From Bacteroidaceae bacterium (lineage in GTDB: Bacteria; Bacteroidota; Bacteroidia; Bacteroidales; Muribaculaceae), in assembly GCA_021768245.1 (NCBI GenBank), contig JAETNO010000007.1, forward strand, positions 1-64,000: a stretch of DNA of 64,000 nt, written 5' to 3'. The notes under the pieces were generated by a model that worked only from the letters and a program-made list of their open reading frames with translations, was not told the origin of the DNA and did not search any database. Positions 53,805 through 62,962 of the stretch are shown in pieces; positions within the stretch are counted from its first letter, which is position 1; each line of letters begins with the position of its first letter. Made by a program: the position numbers and the translations under genes.

Positions 53805-55600
53805 TTCCGATTGCTTTCAAGGTTATTGATTACGTCGACGCCCCGTTCATAGACACTGTCCATCCGATTGGAGCTATCCGGCGTGTAGCGGGCCATCTCA
53901 CAATCGTCAAGAACTTCTACAAGACCGGAGGTGCGTTGTTCGGAATATCCCTTTGATGCGAGAGTTGAAATGATGTTTTCACGCGAAAGCTGGGAAACCG
54001 GCATTGAAAGTTTATCTGACAGATATCCCCATAGCGCACGAAGCATTTCCTCATAGAATTTATCACTGTCTCCGGCTTTCATGAAGGTCTCAGCCGCTTT
54101 TAAACGACGACGGGCGACTTTGCTCGCTTTAGCGGTACGACGTCCGGCTACATCGGCATTAAGCCTTGCATTACGGCGGTTGGCCACGACCAGTGCTATA
54201 GTGGCAATAAGCAGGCCAAGATACAAAAACCAATACCAGGACTGCAACACTATAAGTTTATGCTCCTTCTCCGGAGTCTTTTGACCAAGATAGATATGTC
54301 GGATGTCTGAATTTTTATTTTCCACTTCTTTCTGATCGGCAGTTACCGGGGCAGATACGCCTTTAGCCACCTTAATCGGATAGGAAGGAGTGGTAAGAGT
54401 GACATATTGTTTCGTTTGAGGATTGAAGTATACAAACTTATCGCTACCGATAGTGAAATTACCTACGCTTTGTGGCACAAAAGTGTATTCAACAGTCATC
54501 GAACCGCTGACCTCGTTGCCATGGACATTTGCCTGTATATCACTTTTGGGAGTATATTGTTCAAATTCTGTAGGAAAGTCAATCACAGGCTCTTTCACAT
54601 ATTTGATATTGCCTGTTCCGCGGATAGTGTATATAAGAGTCGCCGGGTCATTTGTCCTGAAAGAGTTACCTACGAGACGGCTGTCGATATCGAAAGTTCC
54701 TACGGCACCGTTAAACCCATCGGGCTGAGGCTGGGGGAGTGGCAGAATGTTTATGGAGCCTGAATTCGAGCTGACCTTTATTTTAGCCTCGCGCGGCTGT
54801 CTGACCTGGAACATTCCCATGTTGACATTGTCATATTGAACAACCGAGATATCATAATTGCCGGAATTAATTGTCAGCTTTCCGCTTTTCTGTGGAAATA
54901 TGATACAACGTTTCAATACAGCGGTCATATAATTCTGCCCGTTGTATGTCTCCATCTCATTGAGAGATGGCTGCACATCCACCTCCTGAATCAAAAAGCC
55001 GTCAAAAGAGGGTTGCTTTGTAGGCATGAATGAAGATATGCTATATTTGGTATATAGCTTTATCGTACATCCGATAGCCTCCTGCTCGTATGCCGACGAT
55101 TTTGAAAGGATGATGCGAACAAACACATCGTCGCTGTTAACACGTCTACCTGCTGCCTGCGTATCGACATCGTCAACATCTACGGGTCTTTGAGACGCAG
55201 GCGTATCACGTTCCGCACGCTCATGGACGGTGAAATTTACAGCTTTGGTCGACAGCCTTTTCCCGTCGGCCGTCACTGTAGCGGCAGGAATAGTATAGTT
55301 CCCGGCCTTGGTTGCCTTATAGTAGTAAGTATATTCTATGGCCGATGATGATGTTGCCTTACCGTTTACGACCTGATAACTGTGGGATTGAGATTCAGAA
55401 GGGCCGTAGAGAAGGGTACAACCGTTGATTTGAGCGACTTTCAAGTCAGAGCCGTCGGCGTTAGTCAGACGGAATGTCACCGGGAATCTGTCTCCTTCAT
55501 AGACTTTTGTCGGAGGTTTGACAGTAAAGCTTACCTGTGCCCTGATAGCCGGGATGGCAGTCAGAACAAAGATTAATATAAATAGCGAGACGCGTTTCAT
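53801..55600 (-). CDS. batD: BatD: oxygen-tolerance membrane protein
   Basis: 599 residues from the Met at 55600, where a signal peptide begins (MKRVSLFILIFVLTAIPAIRA). Several beta-sandwich repeats (about 25-410, with PPTKVYEGDRFPV at the start) project into the periplasm. A single membrane helix (about 455-475) and a basic cytoplasmic tail of 120 residues follow. BatD family by fold order and operon place. The Met at 55654 would extend the protein by 18 polar residues into batC and is less likely. Confidence 0.9.
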   Translation of the reverse strand: MKRVSLFILIFVLTAIPAIRAQVSFTVKPPTKVYEGDRFPVTFRLTNADGSDLKVAQINGCTLLYGPSESQSHSYQVVNGKATSSSAIEYTYYYKATKAGNYTIPAATVTADGKRLSTKAVNFTVHERAERDTPASQRPVDVDDVDTQAAGRRVNSDDVFVRIILSKSSAYEQEAIGCTIKLYTKYSISSFMPTKQPSFDGFLIQEVDVQPSLNEMETYNGQNYMTAVLKRCIIFPQKSGKLTINSGNYDISVVQYDNVNMGMFQVRQPREAKIKVSSNSGSINILPLPQPQPDGFNGAVGTFDIDSRLVGNSFRTNDPATLIYTIRGTGNIKYVKEPVIDFPTEFEQYTPKSDIQANVHGNEVSGSMTVEYTFVPQSVGNFTIGSDKFVYFNPQTKQYVTLTTPSYPIKVAKGVSAPVTADQKEVENKNSDIRHIYLGQKTPEKEHKLIVLQSWYWFLYLGLLIATIALVVANRRNARLNADVAGRRTAKASKVARRRLKAAETFMKAGDSDKFYEEMLRALWGYLSDKLSMPVSQLSRENIISTLASKGYSEQRTSGLVEVLDDCEMARYTPDSSNRMDSVYERGVDVINNLESNRK

Positions 55601-55647
55601 TGAGACATTGATGATATGAGGTTCGATAATTAGAGGACGATGTAAAC

Positions 55648-56442
55648 TTACCATGGATTGGTCACCGGACGCCGTGACGGAGCTCCGTTTTTCTTTTTCT
55701 CCGCATTAATTCGGGCACGGGTAGCATTTTCCTCATTCTCCATAGCTTTCAGAATCTTTTCGGCATTTTGTTGGCTTATGCCACCTCCCTGTTGATTTTG
55801 GGGTTGCTGTTTTTGATTCTGAGGCTGCTGTGATTGATTCTTGTCTTTGTTGTCCTGGTTCTTATCTTGATCCTTGTTCTGGTCTTGATTCTGCTGGTCC
55901 TGTTTATCCTGATTCTGTTTATCTTTGTCCTGGTCTTTATTATCCTGGTCTTTGTTTTTATCTTTATTCTGGTCCTGGTTCTGTTGCTCCTGAAGCCGTT
56001 TTTGGGCAAGACGCAGATTTTCACGCGCTTTATCGTTATCAGGATTCCTTCGCAATGCATTCTTATATAAATCAATGCTCTTCGCATAGTCCTGCGAATT
56101 GAAAGCTATGTTACCGAGGTTATAGAAGGCCTTTTCAGCGATAGCTATATTTTCAGCATCACGCGTTAGATTCTGGAGTATTCCTGCCGCCTCCTTCTGT
56201 GTCTCTCCGGAAGCGGAACCCTGACGCAATAGCGAGGCTGCGAGATTGAATTGCGCAATCTCGTTCATAGCGTTTTCCTCCAGGGCTTTTCTATAGGCAA
56301 CTTCCGCATCGGCATATCGTTCTTCCCGATACAGTTTATTGCCTTCCACTATATAATTACGTTCGTGGCGTGTCGTTTTGTTTTCCGCATTTGCAGAAAT
56401 CGCTATCGCAACGAGCGCTACAGCTATGATTGTTCTTTTCAT
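55648..56442 (-). CDS. batC: BatC: TPR protein with Gln/Asn/Asp/Lys tract
   Basis: 264 residues. Signal peptide (1-19), three TPR units (about 30-145, with GNKLYREERYADAEVAYRKAL and NLGNIAFNSQDYAKSI), a low-complexity tract of about 68 residues built from Q, N, K and D (151-218), then a charged helix. The TPR part may bridge BatA/BatB. Its start overlaps the batB stop by 4 bp. Confidence 0.88.
   Translation of the reverse strand: MKRTIIAVALVAIAISANAENKTTRHERNYIVEGNKLYREERYADAEVAYRKALEENAMNEIAQFNLAASLLRQGSASGETQKEAAGILQNLTRDAENIAIAEKAFYNLGNIAFNSQDYAKSIDLYKNALRRNPDNDKARENLRLAQKRLQEQQNQDQNKDKNKDQDNKDQDKDKQNQDKQDQQNQDQNKDQDKNQDNKDKNQSQQPQNQKQQPQNQQGGGISQQNAEKILKAMENEENATRARINAEKKKNGAPSRRPVTNPW
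55789..55992 (-). repeat. Low-complexity Q/N/K/D-coding tract within batC
   Basis: Degenerate short units (for example QDQNKDK, QDKDKQNQDK) repeat through about 204 bp. The register shifts between units, as in a minisatellite that has changed length by slippage in steps of three bases. The reading frame stays open. Confidence 0.8.
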
Positions 56443-57503
56443 TTGTTTCCTCCTTCCTCTTTAGTGAAGAAACGGTATTTCTTGAGCCAGGATATCTTTC
56501 GTGTGACAGTTATAGAGTCAATAAGCAGCAACACAAGGGCTATTATGGCGACTATCGGGAATTGTTCGCTCTGAGGAGAGAAAGATTTACGCTCAAATTC
56601 GCCTTGCGCGAGTTCATCCATTTTTGTATCCACTGCCGATATCGCAGAATTTGAAGCTCCGTTGACATATATTCCGCCTCCGGCCTGCGCTATCTGGGCG
56701 GCTGTCGCTTCGTCGTGTCGTGTAACCACTTCTTCGCCAGTCACTGGATTTATCATATAGCGTCCATTTCCGACTGGAATACGCGCCCCACGCGATGTAC
56801 CGAGACCGATTACGTCAATCTGTATTCCGGCATTGGCTGCACGTTTAGCCGCCTCGACGGCGTTATCTTCAAAATTCTCACCGTCAGTTATGACAATGAT
56901 AGCTTTACCCATTTCATCGTTAGGCGTAAATGAATTCATTGCCATCTCCAGGGCCGCACCTATTGCGGTTCCTTGAGTAGGAACGGCGTCCGGGCTTATG
57001 CCGTTGAGAAACATCTTCGCAGAAATATAGTCGGATGTTATGGGTAGTTGCGTATATGCGTCTCCAGCAAAAACTATAAGGCCCACCTTGTCATTTGTCA
57101 TTTTATCGATGAGTTTCTCAAGTATGTGTTTAGCTCGCTGAAGTCGGCTCAATCCACGGTCATCGTCAGTACTTGATGCGAGCATGGAATTCGAAACGTC
57201 AAGACAGACCATCACTTCGATGCCACGCGATGTGCTTGTCTCAGCCGAGTCAGCTTCAAGTCCGCCTGTAGCGCGAGGACGCGCAATCATTATCACAAGC
57301 GTAGCTATTATAAGGAGGGAAAGCGTCAACTTTACCCATGGCATATATTTTGATACCTCGGGCATGAGACTGTCAATGACCTTCGGCCGACCATAACGGT
57401 TGAGTTTCCTCCGACGGCTGTAGCGCGACCAGATAAAAAGACCGGCCACTATAGGTAGAAGGAAAAGCAGGTATAGCAGATGTGGATATGCAAATGAAAT
57501 CAT
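56439..57503 (-). CDS. batB: BatB: von Willebrand A domain membrane protein
   Basis: 354 residues. Two N-terminal membrane helices (7-26, 55-75), a vWA domain with intact MIDAS LDVSNSM (Asp102, Ser104, Ser106) and TDGE (metal site), and a C-terminal membrane helix (about 325-343). vWA domains bind proteins through a divalent metal, here probably within the MoxR-Bat complex. 12 bp downstream of batA. Confidence 0.92.
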   Translation of the reverse strand: MISFAYPHLLYLLFLLPIVAGLFIWSRYSRRRKLNRYGRPKVIDSLMPEVSKYMPWVKLTLSLLIIATLVIMIARPRATGGLEADSAETSTSRGIEVMVCLDVSNSMLASSTDDDRGLSRLQRAKHILEKLIDKMTNDKVGLIVFAGDAYTQLPITSDYISAKMFLNGISPDAVPTQGTAIGAALEMAMNSFTPNDEMGKAIIVITDGENFEDNAVEAAKRAANAGIQIDVIGLGTSRGARIPVGNGRYMINPVTGEEVVTRHDEATAAQIAQAGGGIYVNGASNSAISAVDTKMDELAQGEFERKSFSPQSEQFPIVAIIALVLLLIDSITVTRKISWLKKYRFFTKEEGGNK

Positions 57504-57515
57504 AAACTCAACGGT

Positions 57516-58502
57516 TTAGGGGATTGTCCGGAAAACAGTGTAACGCAGGAGGACTGCAAGCCCGAAAAGGCTCAGGGCCGCTATGGCCCATGGCAGATAA
57601 TCATCCTCCGTACTTGTAAAGTTCCTTAAATCCATTTTTGTTTTTTCAAGGCGGTCAATTTCCGCGAATATATCTTTCAGCACATTGTTACCTGTCGCAC
57701 GGAAATATTTACCGCCCGTTGTTTCAGCGATAGTCCTGAGCGTGGCCTCGTCAATGACAACCGGAAGATTCACATACTCTATCCGGCCAAACATATTCTC
57801 CTGAGGATAGGGGGCAGTGCCGTTTGTTCCGATGCCTATCGTGTAAACTTTGATGCCAAGTTGCTTTGCTATTTCCGCAGCAGTAATAGGAGCGACATTA
57901 CCCGTATTGTTTGAACCGTCCGTCAACAGGATTATGCTTTTTGATTTCGCTTTCCCCTCCTTTATGCGGTTTATTGATGTGGCAAGACCGTCGCCGATAG
58001 CTGTACCGTCCTGCAACATACCCATTTTTATGTCTTGAATATAATTTGCAATCATGGAACGGTCAGTAGTCATTGGTAAGGCTGTAAAGCTCTCCGCCGC
58101 AAAGATTACAACACCGATATTGTCACCCTCACGTCCGGCCACAAATTTGGAAGCGACGTCTTTGGCAGCTTCAAATCGGTCAGGTTTGAAATCTCGAGCG
58201 AGCATACTTGTAGAGATATCCATAGCGAGCACGATATCTGTACCCTCGACGCTTGATGTGTTCCATGAGTCACGTGTCTGCGGACGTGCAAGAACGATAA
58301 TCACACATCCGATAGCAGCCAACTGTAAAAGGGAAAGGATATGACGCAGTGAAGCCAGGATTGAGCGCGGTGCACGGGCAAAGGACGACACCGTAGACAC
58401 CTCCATTGATGCGTGGAGTGTGCGTCGCTTATATATATACCATGCTATCAGAGGTATAAAAAGCAGGAACAGCCATAGATATCCGGGATTTGCCAGTAAC
58501 AT
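57516..58502 (-). CDS. batA: BatA: von Willebrand A domain membrane protein
   Basis: 328 residues, built like BatB: helices at 7-24 and 55-72, MIDAS AMDISTSM (Asp95, Ser97, Ser99), LLTDGSNN, and a C-terminal helix (305-323). BatA and BatB are paralogs that likely pair. The gene begins 9 bp after the preceding transmembrane protein gene. Confidence 0.92.
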   Translation of the reverse strand: MLLANPGYLWLFLLFIPLIAWYIYKRRTLHASMEVSTVSSFARAPRSILASLRHILSLLQLAAIGCVIIVLARPQTRDSWNTSSVEGTDIVLAMDISTSMLARDFKPDRFEAAKDVASKFVAGREGDNIGVVIFAAESFTALPMTTDRSMIANYIQDIKMGMLQDGTAIGDGLATSINRIKEGKAKSKSIILLTDGSNNTGNVAPITAAEIAKQLGIKVYTIGIGTNGTAPYPQENMFGRIEYVNLPVVIDEATLRTIAETTGGKYFRATGNNVLKDIFAEIDRLEKTKMDLRNFTSTEDDYLPWAIAALSLFGLAVLLRYTVFRTIP

Positions 58503-58511
58503 TGCGGGTGA

Positions 58512-59495
58512 TTATTGTTTTGTAGTTGTTTCTTTATCTTCTGTAGAGTCTGCATTTTCCTCGATTACAGGCTGAGGCTTGGTGTCCTCAACAAATTGAA
58601 TTGCAGAGTTGAACGCTTTTACATTATCATCAGGTAGAGGTCGCACTTTAGCGAATTTCACGAAATCGGCAGTCTCAAGCACCCGCTCCATATTGGCCTT
58701 GCTCAATCTTGTCTCTTCATTGGATTGAATGGCATGACGTATCTGGGTAGATGTCATTTCCATGGCGTTCACACCGAATCGACCGTGGAGGTAGGTACGA
58801 AGTATATCAGTAAGACGGGTATAGAATTCTTTTTCCTGTCCATTCTCGCACAATTTTTCGCCACGAAGCTTATTCAGTTCATCAATAGCGCGTTCATATG
58901 GCGGTACAGGTTTCGGTGCGGATGCTGCAAAAGGATTCTTCTTTTTAGTCATTACATAGGCAATGTATCCACCGATTGCAAGCACAATTATCACAGCGAG
59001 AATCCATAAGCCATAATCGACAATAAAGTCAGGCAGATAATCTATGAAGCTTCTGTCTACGTCGGCGACATCGGCATAATCGTGGATGGTCTGAAGTGAA
59101 TCTACATCAGCAGGAAACACCTTTAACACGAGGCGGTTCGAACGGATAGTATCGGTTCCTGCCACATATGCTATAGGGTTGAGATGATAGACTCCGGAAT
59201 CAAAAGACTGAAGAAGGATATCCTGATTGATTTCGACACGACCGCTACCGATGTCCGCTGTGTCAGCTTTGAGTATCTTCAGGATTTCGACTTTTCCACA
59301 TATGGAATCCTTGGGGATGACCAATTGCCCTGCCTGGTTCGCATCTTTTATAAGTTCCACATGCAGGGGAGTTGTACGCCCCATAAGAAGGTATGCAGAG
59401 TCAAGGCTGACCTTGAGACTTGGCGAAGCAGAGACGCCGCAGACCGCAAACGATGTCGCCAATAAAAGTAGTAATATGCGGATTTGTCGAATCAT
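58512..59495 (-). CDS. Bat-operon transmembrane protein of unknown function
   Basis: 327 residues. Signal peptide (LLLLLATSFAVCGVSA), a beta-rich periplasmic domain (about 25-160), one membrane helix (168-190: ILAVIIVLAIGGYIAYVM), and a cytoplasmic helical domain (about 205-310) with KEFYTRLTDILRTYLHGRFGVNAMEMTSTQI, like the DUF4381-type tails next to vWA genes. It resembles a short BatD and may be the BatG-like member. The gene is 24 bp downstream of the DUF58 gene. Confidence 0.75.
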   Translation of the reverse strand: MIRQIRILLLLLATSFAVCGVSASPSLKVSLDSAYLLMGRTTPLHVELIKDANQAGQLVIPKDSICGKVEILKILKADTADIGSGRVEINQDILLQSFDSGVYHLNPIAYVAGTDTIRSNRLVLKVFPADVDSLQTIHDYADVADVDRSFIDYLPDFIVDYGLWILAVIIVLAIGGYIAYVMTKKKNPFAASAPKPVPPYERAIDELNKLRGEKLCENGQEKEFYTRLTDILRTYLHGRFGVNAMEMTSTQIRHAIQSNEETRLSKANMERVLETADFVKFAKVRPLPDDNVKAFNSAIQFVEDTKPQPVIEENADSTEDKETTTKQ

Positions 59496-59519
59496 ATAGG
59501 TCTTTTTTAGTAGGAGGGC

Positions 59520-60395
59520 TTATCTTACACCCCTGTTTTTAAAGAGAGCCATGAGGGCTTTGGCGAAATCTTCATCGGTAGCGATTGAGGCGTGGTCTAC
59601 GCGACACTTGCTTAGAGTCTCAACTGTCGCCTGCTGGCGTTCATACCACCATTTGCTGAAGGCTTGACGGGTACGCTTGGATGATGTGTTGACCCATCTC
59701 GAAGCCCCCGTCTCAAGGTCTGTCACTCGCATCAACCCCACATCAGGCAAAGTGGTGTCGCGCTTGTCGTAAACCTGGATGGCTATAATGTCATGTTTGT
59801 TACATGCAATCTGAAGCTGTCGCTTGAAGTCGTGGTCGTCGATGAAGTCGGAGATGAGAAAAGTAGTACACCGTTTTTTAAGCGCATCGGTAAAATATCG
59901 CAGTGCGACTGAAATATCCGTCCCCTGGCTCTCAGGTGTGAAATCAAGGAGCTCACGTATAATCAACAAGATATGCTTTTTCCCTTTCTTGGGAGGGATG
60001 AACTTCTCAATCTTATCAGAAAAGAAAATGACTCCGATTTTATCGTTGTTGGTTATCGCTGAATATGCGAGAGTTGCAGCAATCTCAGCAATCATTTCTT
60101 TCTTTTCTTCACCTACAGCTCCAAACATACGGCTTCGCGAAACGTCGACAAGCAACATGACCGTGAGTTCACGCTCTTCCTCATAGACTTTCACATAAGG
60201 ATGGTTATGACGTGCCGTGACGTTCCAGTCAATGTCCCTGACATCGTCGCCATATTGATATTCCCTGACTTCCGAAAAGGTCATACCTCTTCCCTTGAAA
60301 GCCGTATGGTATTCTCCCGCAAATATGTTCTGGGACAATCCGCGGGTTTTTATATCAATCTTCCTTACCTTTTTTAATAATTCGTTTGCTTCCAT
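59520..60395 (-). CDS. DUF58 domain protein (vWA-like) of the Bat operon
   Basis: 291 residues, soluble. The DUF58 motif GMTFSEVREYQYGDDVRDIDW spans about 37-57, followed by a vWA-like fold with VDVSRSR (Asp84, Ser86, Ser88). MoxR ATPases nearly always have a DUF58 neighbour, and the two are thought to work together as a chaperone or in assembling metal-bound complexes. The gene is 29 bp from moxR. Confidence 0.9.
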   Translation of the reverse strand: MEANELLKKVRKIDIKTRGLSQNIFAGEYHTAFKGRGMTFSEVREYQYGDDVRDIDWNVTARHNHPYVKVYEEERELTVMLLVDVSRSRMFGAVGEEKKEMIAEIAATLAYSAITNNDKIGVIFFSDKIEKFIPPKKGKKHILLIIRELLDFTPESQGTDISVALRYFTDALKKRCTTFLISDFIDDHDFKRQLQIACNKHDIIAIQVYDKRDTTLPDVGLMRVTDLETGASRWVNTSSKRTRQAFSKWWYERQQATVETLSKCRVDHASIATDEDFAKALMALFKNRGVR

Positions 60396-60424
60396 TATGG
60401 ATGGCGCGTATGAATCTATGAGAA

Positions 60425-61420
60425 TTAGGGCACTTCGACCTTATCGAGGATTTCAGATATTACCTGATCTGTGGTTATATTGTTGGCCTCTGCTTCATAA
60501 GTGAGTCCGATACGGTGGCGTAGGACGTCATGGCAGACCGCACGCACATCTTCAGGGATTACATATCCACGTCCACGCAGGAAAGCATATGCCCTTGATG
60601 CTTTCGCAAGTCCGATGGATGCTCGTGGCGATGCTCCGAAACTGATCATGCCGCCGAGATCCCTTAAATTATAATCGCCAGGGGTACGGGTAGCGAATAC
60701 AATATCTACTATATAGCGTTCGATTTTTTCATCGAGATATATCTTTTCGACTAATTTCTGTACCTCTATGATTTCTTCAGGACGGAGAAGCGGTTTAACC
60801 TCAACTTTCTCCCCACTGATATTCTGACGTATAATCTGCTTCTCCTCATCTTTTGATGGATAGCCGATAACTACCTTCAGAAGGAAACGGTCAACCTGGG
60901 CTTCAGGGAGGGGATAGGTGCCTTCCTGCTCTATAGGATTCTGGGTAGCCATTACAAGGAAAGGTTCGTCAAGTTTGAACGTTTCCTCTCCGATTGTCAC
61001 CTGACGCTCCTGCATAGCCTCCAGCAATGCACTCTGAACTTTGGCAGGTGCACGGTTGATTTCGTCGGCCAGGACGAAGTTTGCGAATATAGGGCCTCTT
61101 TTTATCTGGAACTGCTCTTTTTGTACACTGTAAATCATCGTGCCTGTGACGTCGGCAGGAAGAAGGTCGGGAGTGAACTGTATTCGGCTGTATTTTGCAT
61201 CGATTACCTGAGCAAGAGTCTTAATAGCCAATGTCTTGGCAAGACCGGGGACGCCTTCGAGAAGCACGTGCCCGTTTGATAGCAATGCGATGAGAAGTGA
61301 GTCGACGAGATGTTTCTGACCAACGATTGTCTGGTCCATTCCCCGGGTGACAAGATTGATGAAGTCTTTTTTCCCAGCAACGAGGTCGTTGAGTTCTCTG
61401 ATATTTACCGATTCGCTCAT
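60425..61420 (-). CDS. moxR: MoxR-family AAA+ ATPase
   Basis: 331 residues. Walker A GVPGLAKT (56-63), Walker B VLADE (116-120), sensor 1 ATQNP, and an arginine-finger region VDRFLLK. MoxR ATPases act as chaperones that mature or activate partner complexes, here presumably BatA/B and the DUF58 protein. It is the first gene of the eight-gene Bat operon and is preceded by a -7 box. Confidence 0.94.
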   Translation of the reverse strand: MSESVNIRELNDLVAGKKDFINLVTRGMDQTIVGQKHLVDSLLIALLSNGHVLLEGVPGLAKTLAIKTLAQVIDAKYSRIQFTPDLLPADVTGTMIYSVQKEQFQIKRGPIFANFVLADEINRAPAKVQSALLEAMQERQVTIGEETFKLDEPFLVMATQNPIEQEGTYPLPEAQVDRFLLKVVIGYPSKDEEKQIIRQNISGEKVEVKPLLRPEEIIEVQKLVEKIYLDEKIERYIVDIVFATRTPGDYNLRDLGGMISFGASPRASIGLAKASRAYAFLRGRGYVIPEDVRAVCHDVLRHRIGLTYEAEANNITTDQVISEILDKVEVP

Positions 61421-61493
61421 AGTCTCATTAGTGAAGTTTCTTATGTTGGATGTTAATTATAATTCTACCTTACGGTTTTGCTGAAACGGAATA

Positions 61494-61501
61494 CAAAATT
61501 A
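61494..61501 (-). promoter_or_regulatory. -7 element of the moxR-bat operon (TAATTTTG)
   Basis: A perfect consensus on the minus strand, placing the start near 61487 and a leader of about 67 nt before the moxR ATG. The -33 TTG is not at the ideal distance. Confidence 0.5.
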
Positions 61502-61582
61502 TAAATAGTAACAATTAATGTGTGAAAAAAGTGTGTTAATTTTAGCTATTTTTCCTTTAACAACTACAAAGGTCAATAAGTT

Positions 61583-62962
61583 CTATCGCGGAAACTTGGA
61601 GAGAATCTCTCCGGCTTTATTTTTTGCCCGTTTCTGGCTTTCAGGGTCACCGGGAACAATGCCATATTTTTCTGCCGGAGGAATAACCAACACTACTCCG
61701 GGCTGCATATTGTTCGGATTTCCTATTTTAGATTTGTTTTCTTCGTAAATATAGACCCAATAGTCCTTGCTCCCGTAAAATTTCTTGGCCATGTCGTGGA
61801 TTAGGTAACCGCGTCTAACGGTATCGCGTCTAACTGCAGGGACTACTGCTTCAGGAGAGGCAATTTCAGCTGCCTGTCCATTTTCAACTTCTGCTACAAC
61901 GGTGTCCTGCACTGTGGATGCGGCTGAATCAGACAATGCTTGCTGAGCCGCAATCAAAACACTATCCTTATGCATTGCCTCGGCCAGTTCATCGCCGATA
62001 ACTTCTTCCGCAATAATATCATTTTTGGAAGAAGTCGGGAAAATATGGTCAATAGCGAGGTATACACCACACGCACCCAAAGCGAGGCCCACAATAAGGC
62101 CGACAGCAAGTCCCCACCAGAAGTTGCCTTTTCCTGACGGTTCTTCGTAACGACGCTCAACATATTCTTCAGGTTCCTCATCAAGGGGCGTAATAACAGG
62201 AGCCGGCCTTACAGCCTCTTGCACGATAGGGGTTTCATCGGGTATTTCGGCTTCAACATCTTCTTTAAGCTCCGTGCTTTCACCCACTGGACAATAGAGA
62301 GTTGCATCAACTTCTTCAACTTTTGCTTCAGGCTCAGAAGTGATTGACGTACTTTCATCAGCGACTATATTCTCTTCGGTGATTTCCTCTCCTGTCACTG
62401 TTTCTGCTACTTCTGTTGACAGAGAATCATCCGTGATTTCAGTCGCCACTACCTCTGATTTGTCTTTGTCTATAATTTCATCAGTAGTTTTGGATTCAGA
62501 GATATCAGTTTCAGTTATTTCCTCCTTAACGGCTTCTATTGGAGCGGTAGTCGGAGTCAAAGCCTCTTCTCTGCATGGTTCAATATGCTCTTGTTCGAGT
62601 TCTGCTTTCTCACACTCTATTATTGATGTTTCTGCCTTCTGTGTATCATCCTGTTGGGTTATCTCAGAAAGCATCTCTTCAGTAACCTCGTCATTGAGCG
62701 CAACCGGCTCAAATATTGAGAATGGAGCATTGATTGACTCTGACAAATCTTTGTCAAGAATAAAATCAACAGTTTTTTCACCATTGGTTACAGACACCGT
62801 AAAAGAGCCAAGCCCTTTGACCCTTACGCTTTCACCTTTAACGAGACTCTCCGACAGAATCTCAAAAAAGCTTTTTACAAATGATTCAGCACTTTCAGGA
62901 CTGATGCCTGTTGTGGCGGCAACTCGTGCCGATAGTTCATGGAAGGGTATTTTGTTGTTCAT
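61583..62962 (-). CDS. HU-domain protein with transmembrane helix and C-terminal LysM
   Basis: 459 residues with an unusual order. Residues 1-92 form a HU/IHF-like DNA-binding fold (FHELSARVAATTGISPESAE, VKGESVRVKGLGSFTV). An acidic, Glu/Thr-rich linker (93-279) follows, then one membrane helix (280-304, WWGLAVGLIVGLALGACGVY), a periplasmic linker, and a LysM-like domain (about 380-428: DTVRRGYLIHDMAKKFYGSKDYW ... NPNNMQPG, VLVIPP). With basic residues before the helix, the HU end should be cytoplasmic and LysM periplasmic, so it could tether DNA to peptidoglycan. The ATG overlaps the stop of the small HU gene by 4 bp. Confidence 0.85.
   Translation of the reverse strand: MNNKIPFHELSARVAATTGISPESAESFVKSFFEILSESLVKGESVRVKGLGSFTVSVTNGEKTVDFILDKDLSESINAPFSIFEPVALNDEVTEEMLSEITQQDDTQKAETSIIECEKAELEQEHIEPCREEALTPTTAPIEAVKEEITETDISESKTTDEIIDKDKSEVVATEITDDSLSTEVAETVTGEEITEENIVADESTSITSEPEAKVEEVDATLYCPVGESTELKEDVEAEIPDETPIVQEAVRPAPVITPLDEEPEEYVERRYEEPSGKGNFWWGLAVGLIVGLALGACGVYLAIDHIFPTSSKNDIIAEEVIGDELAEAMHKDSVLIAAQQALSDSAASTVQDTVVAEVENGQAAEIASPEAVVPAVRRDTVRRGYLIHDMAKKFYGSKDYWVYIYEENKSKIGNPNNMQPGVVLVIPPAEKYGIVPGDPESQKRAKNKAGEILSKFPR

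Noticed and set aside
55830..56102. Plus-strand hydrophobic frames opposite batC
   Set aside because: Antisense of the Q/N/K/D tract; the apparent hydrophobicity is a codon-complement artefact.
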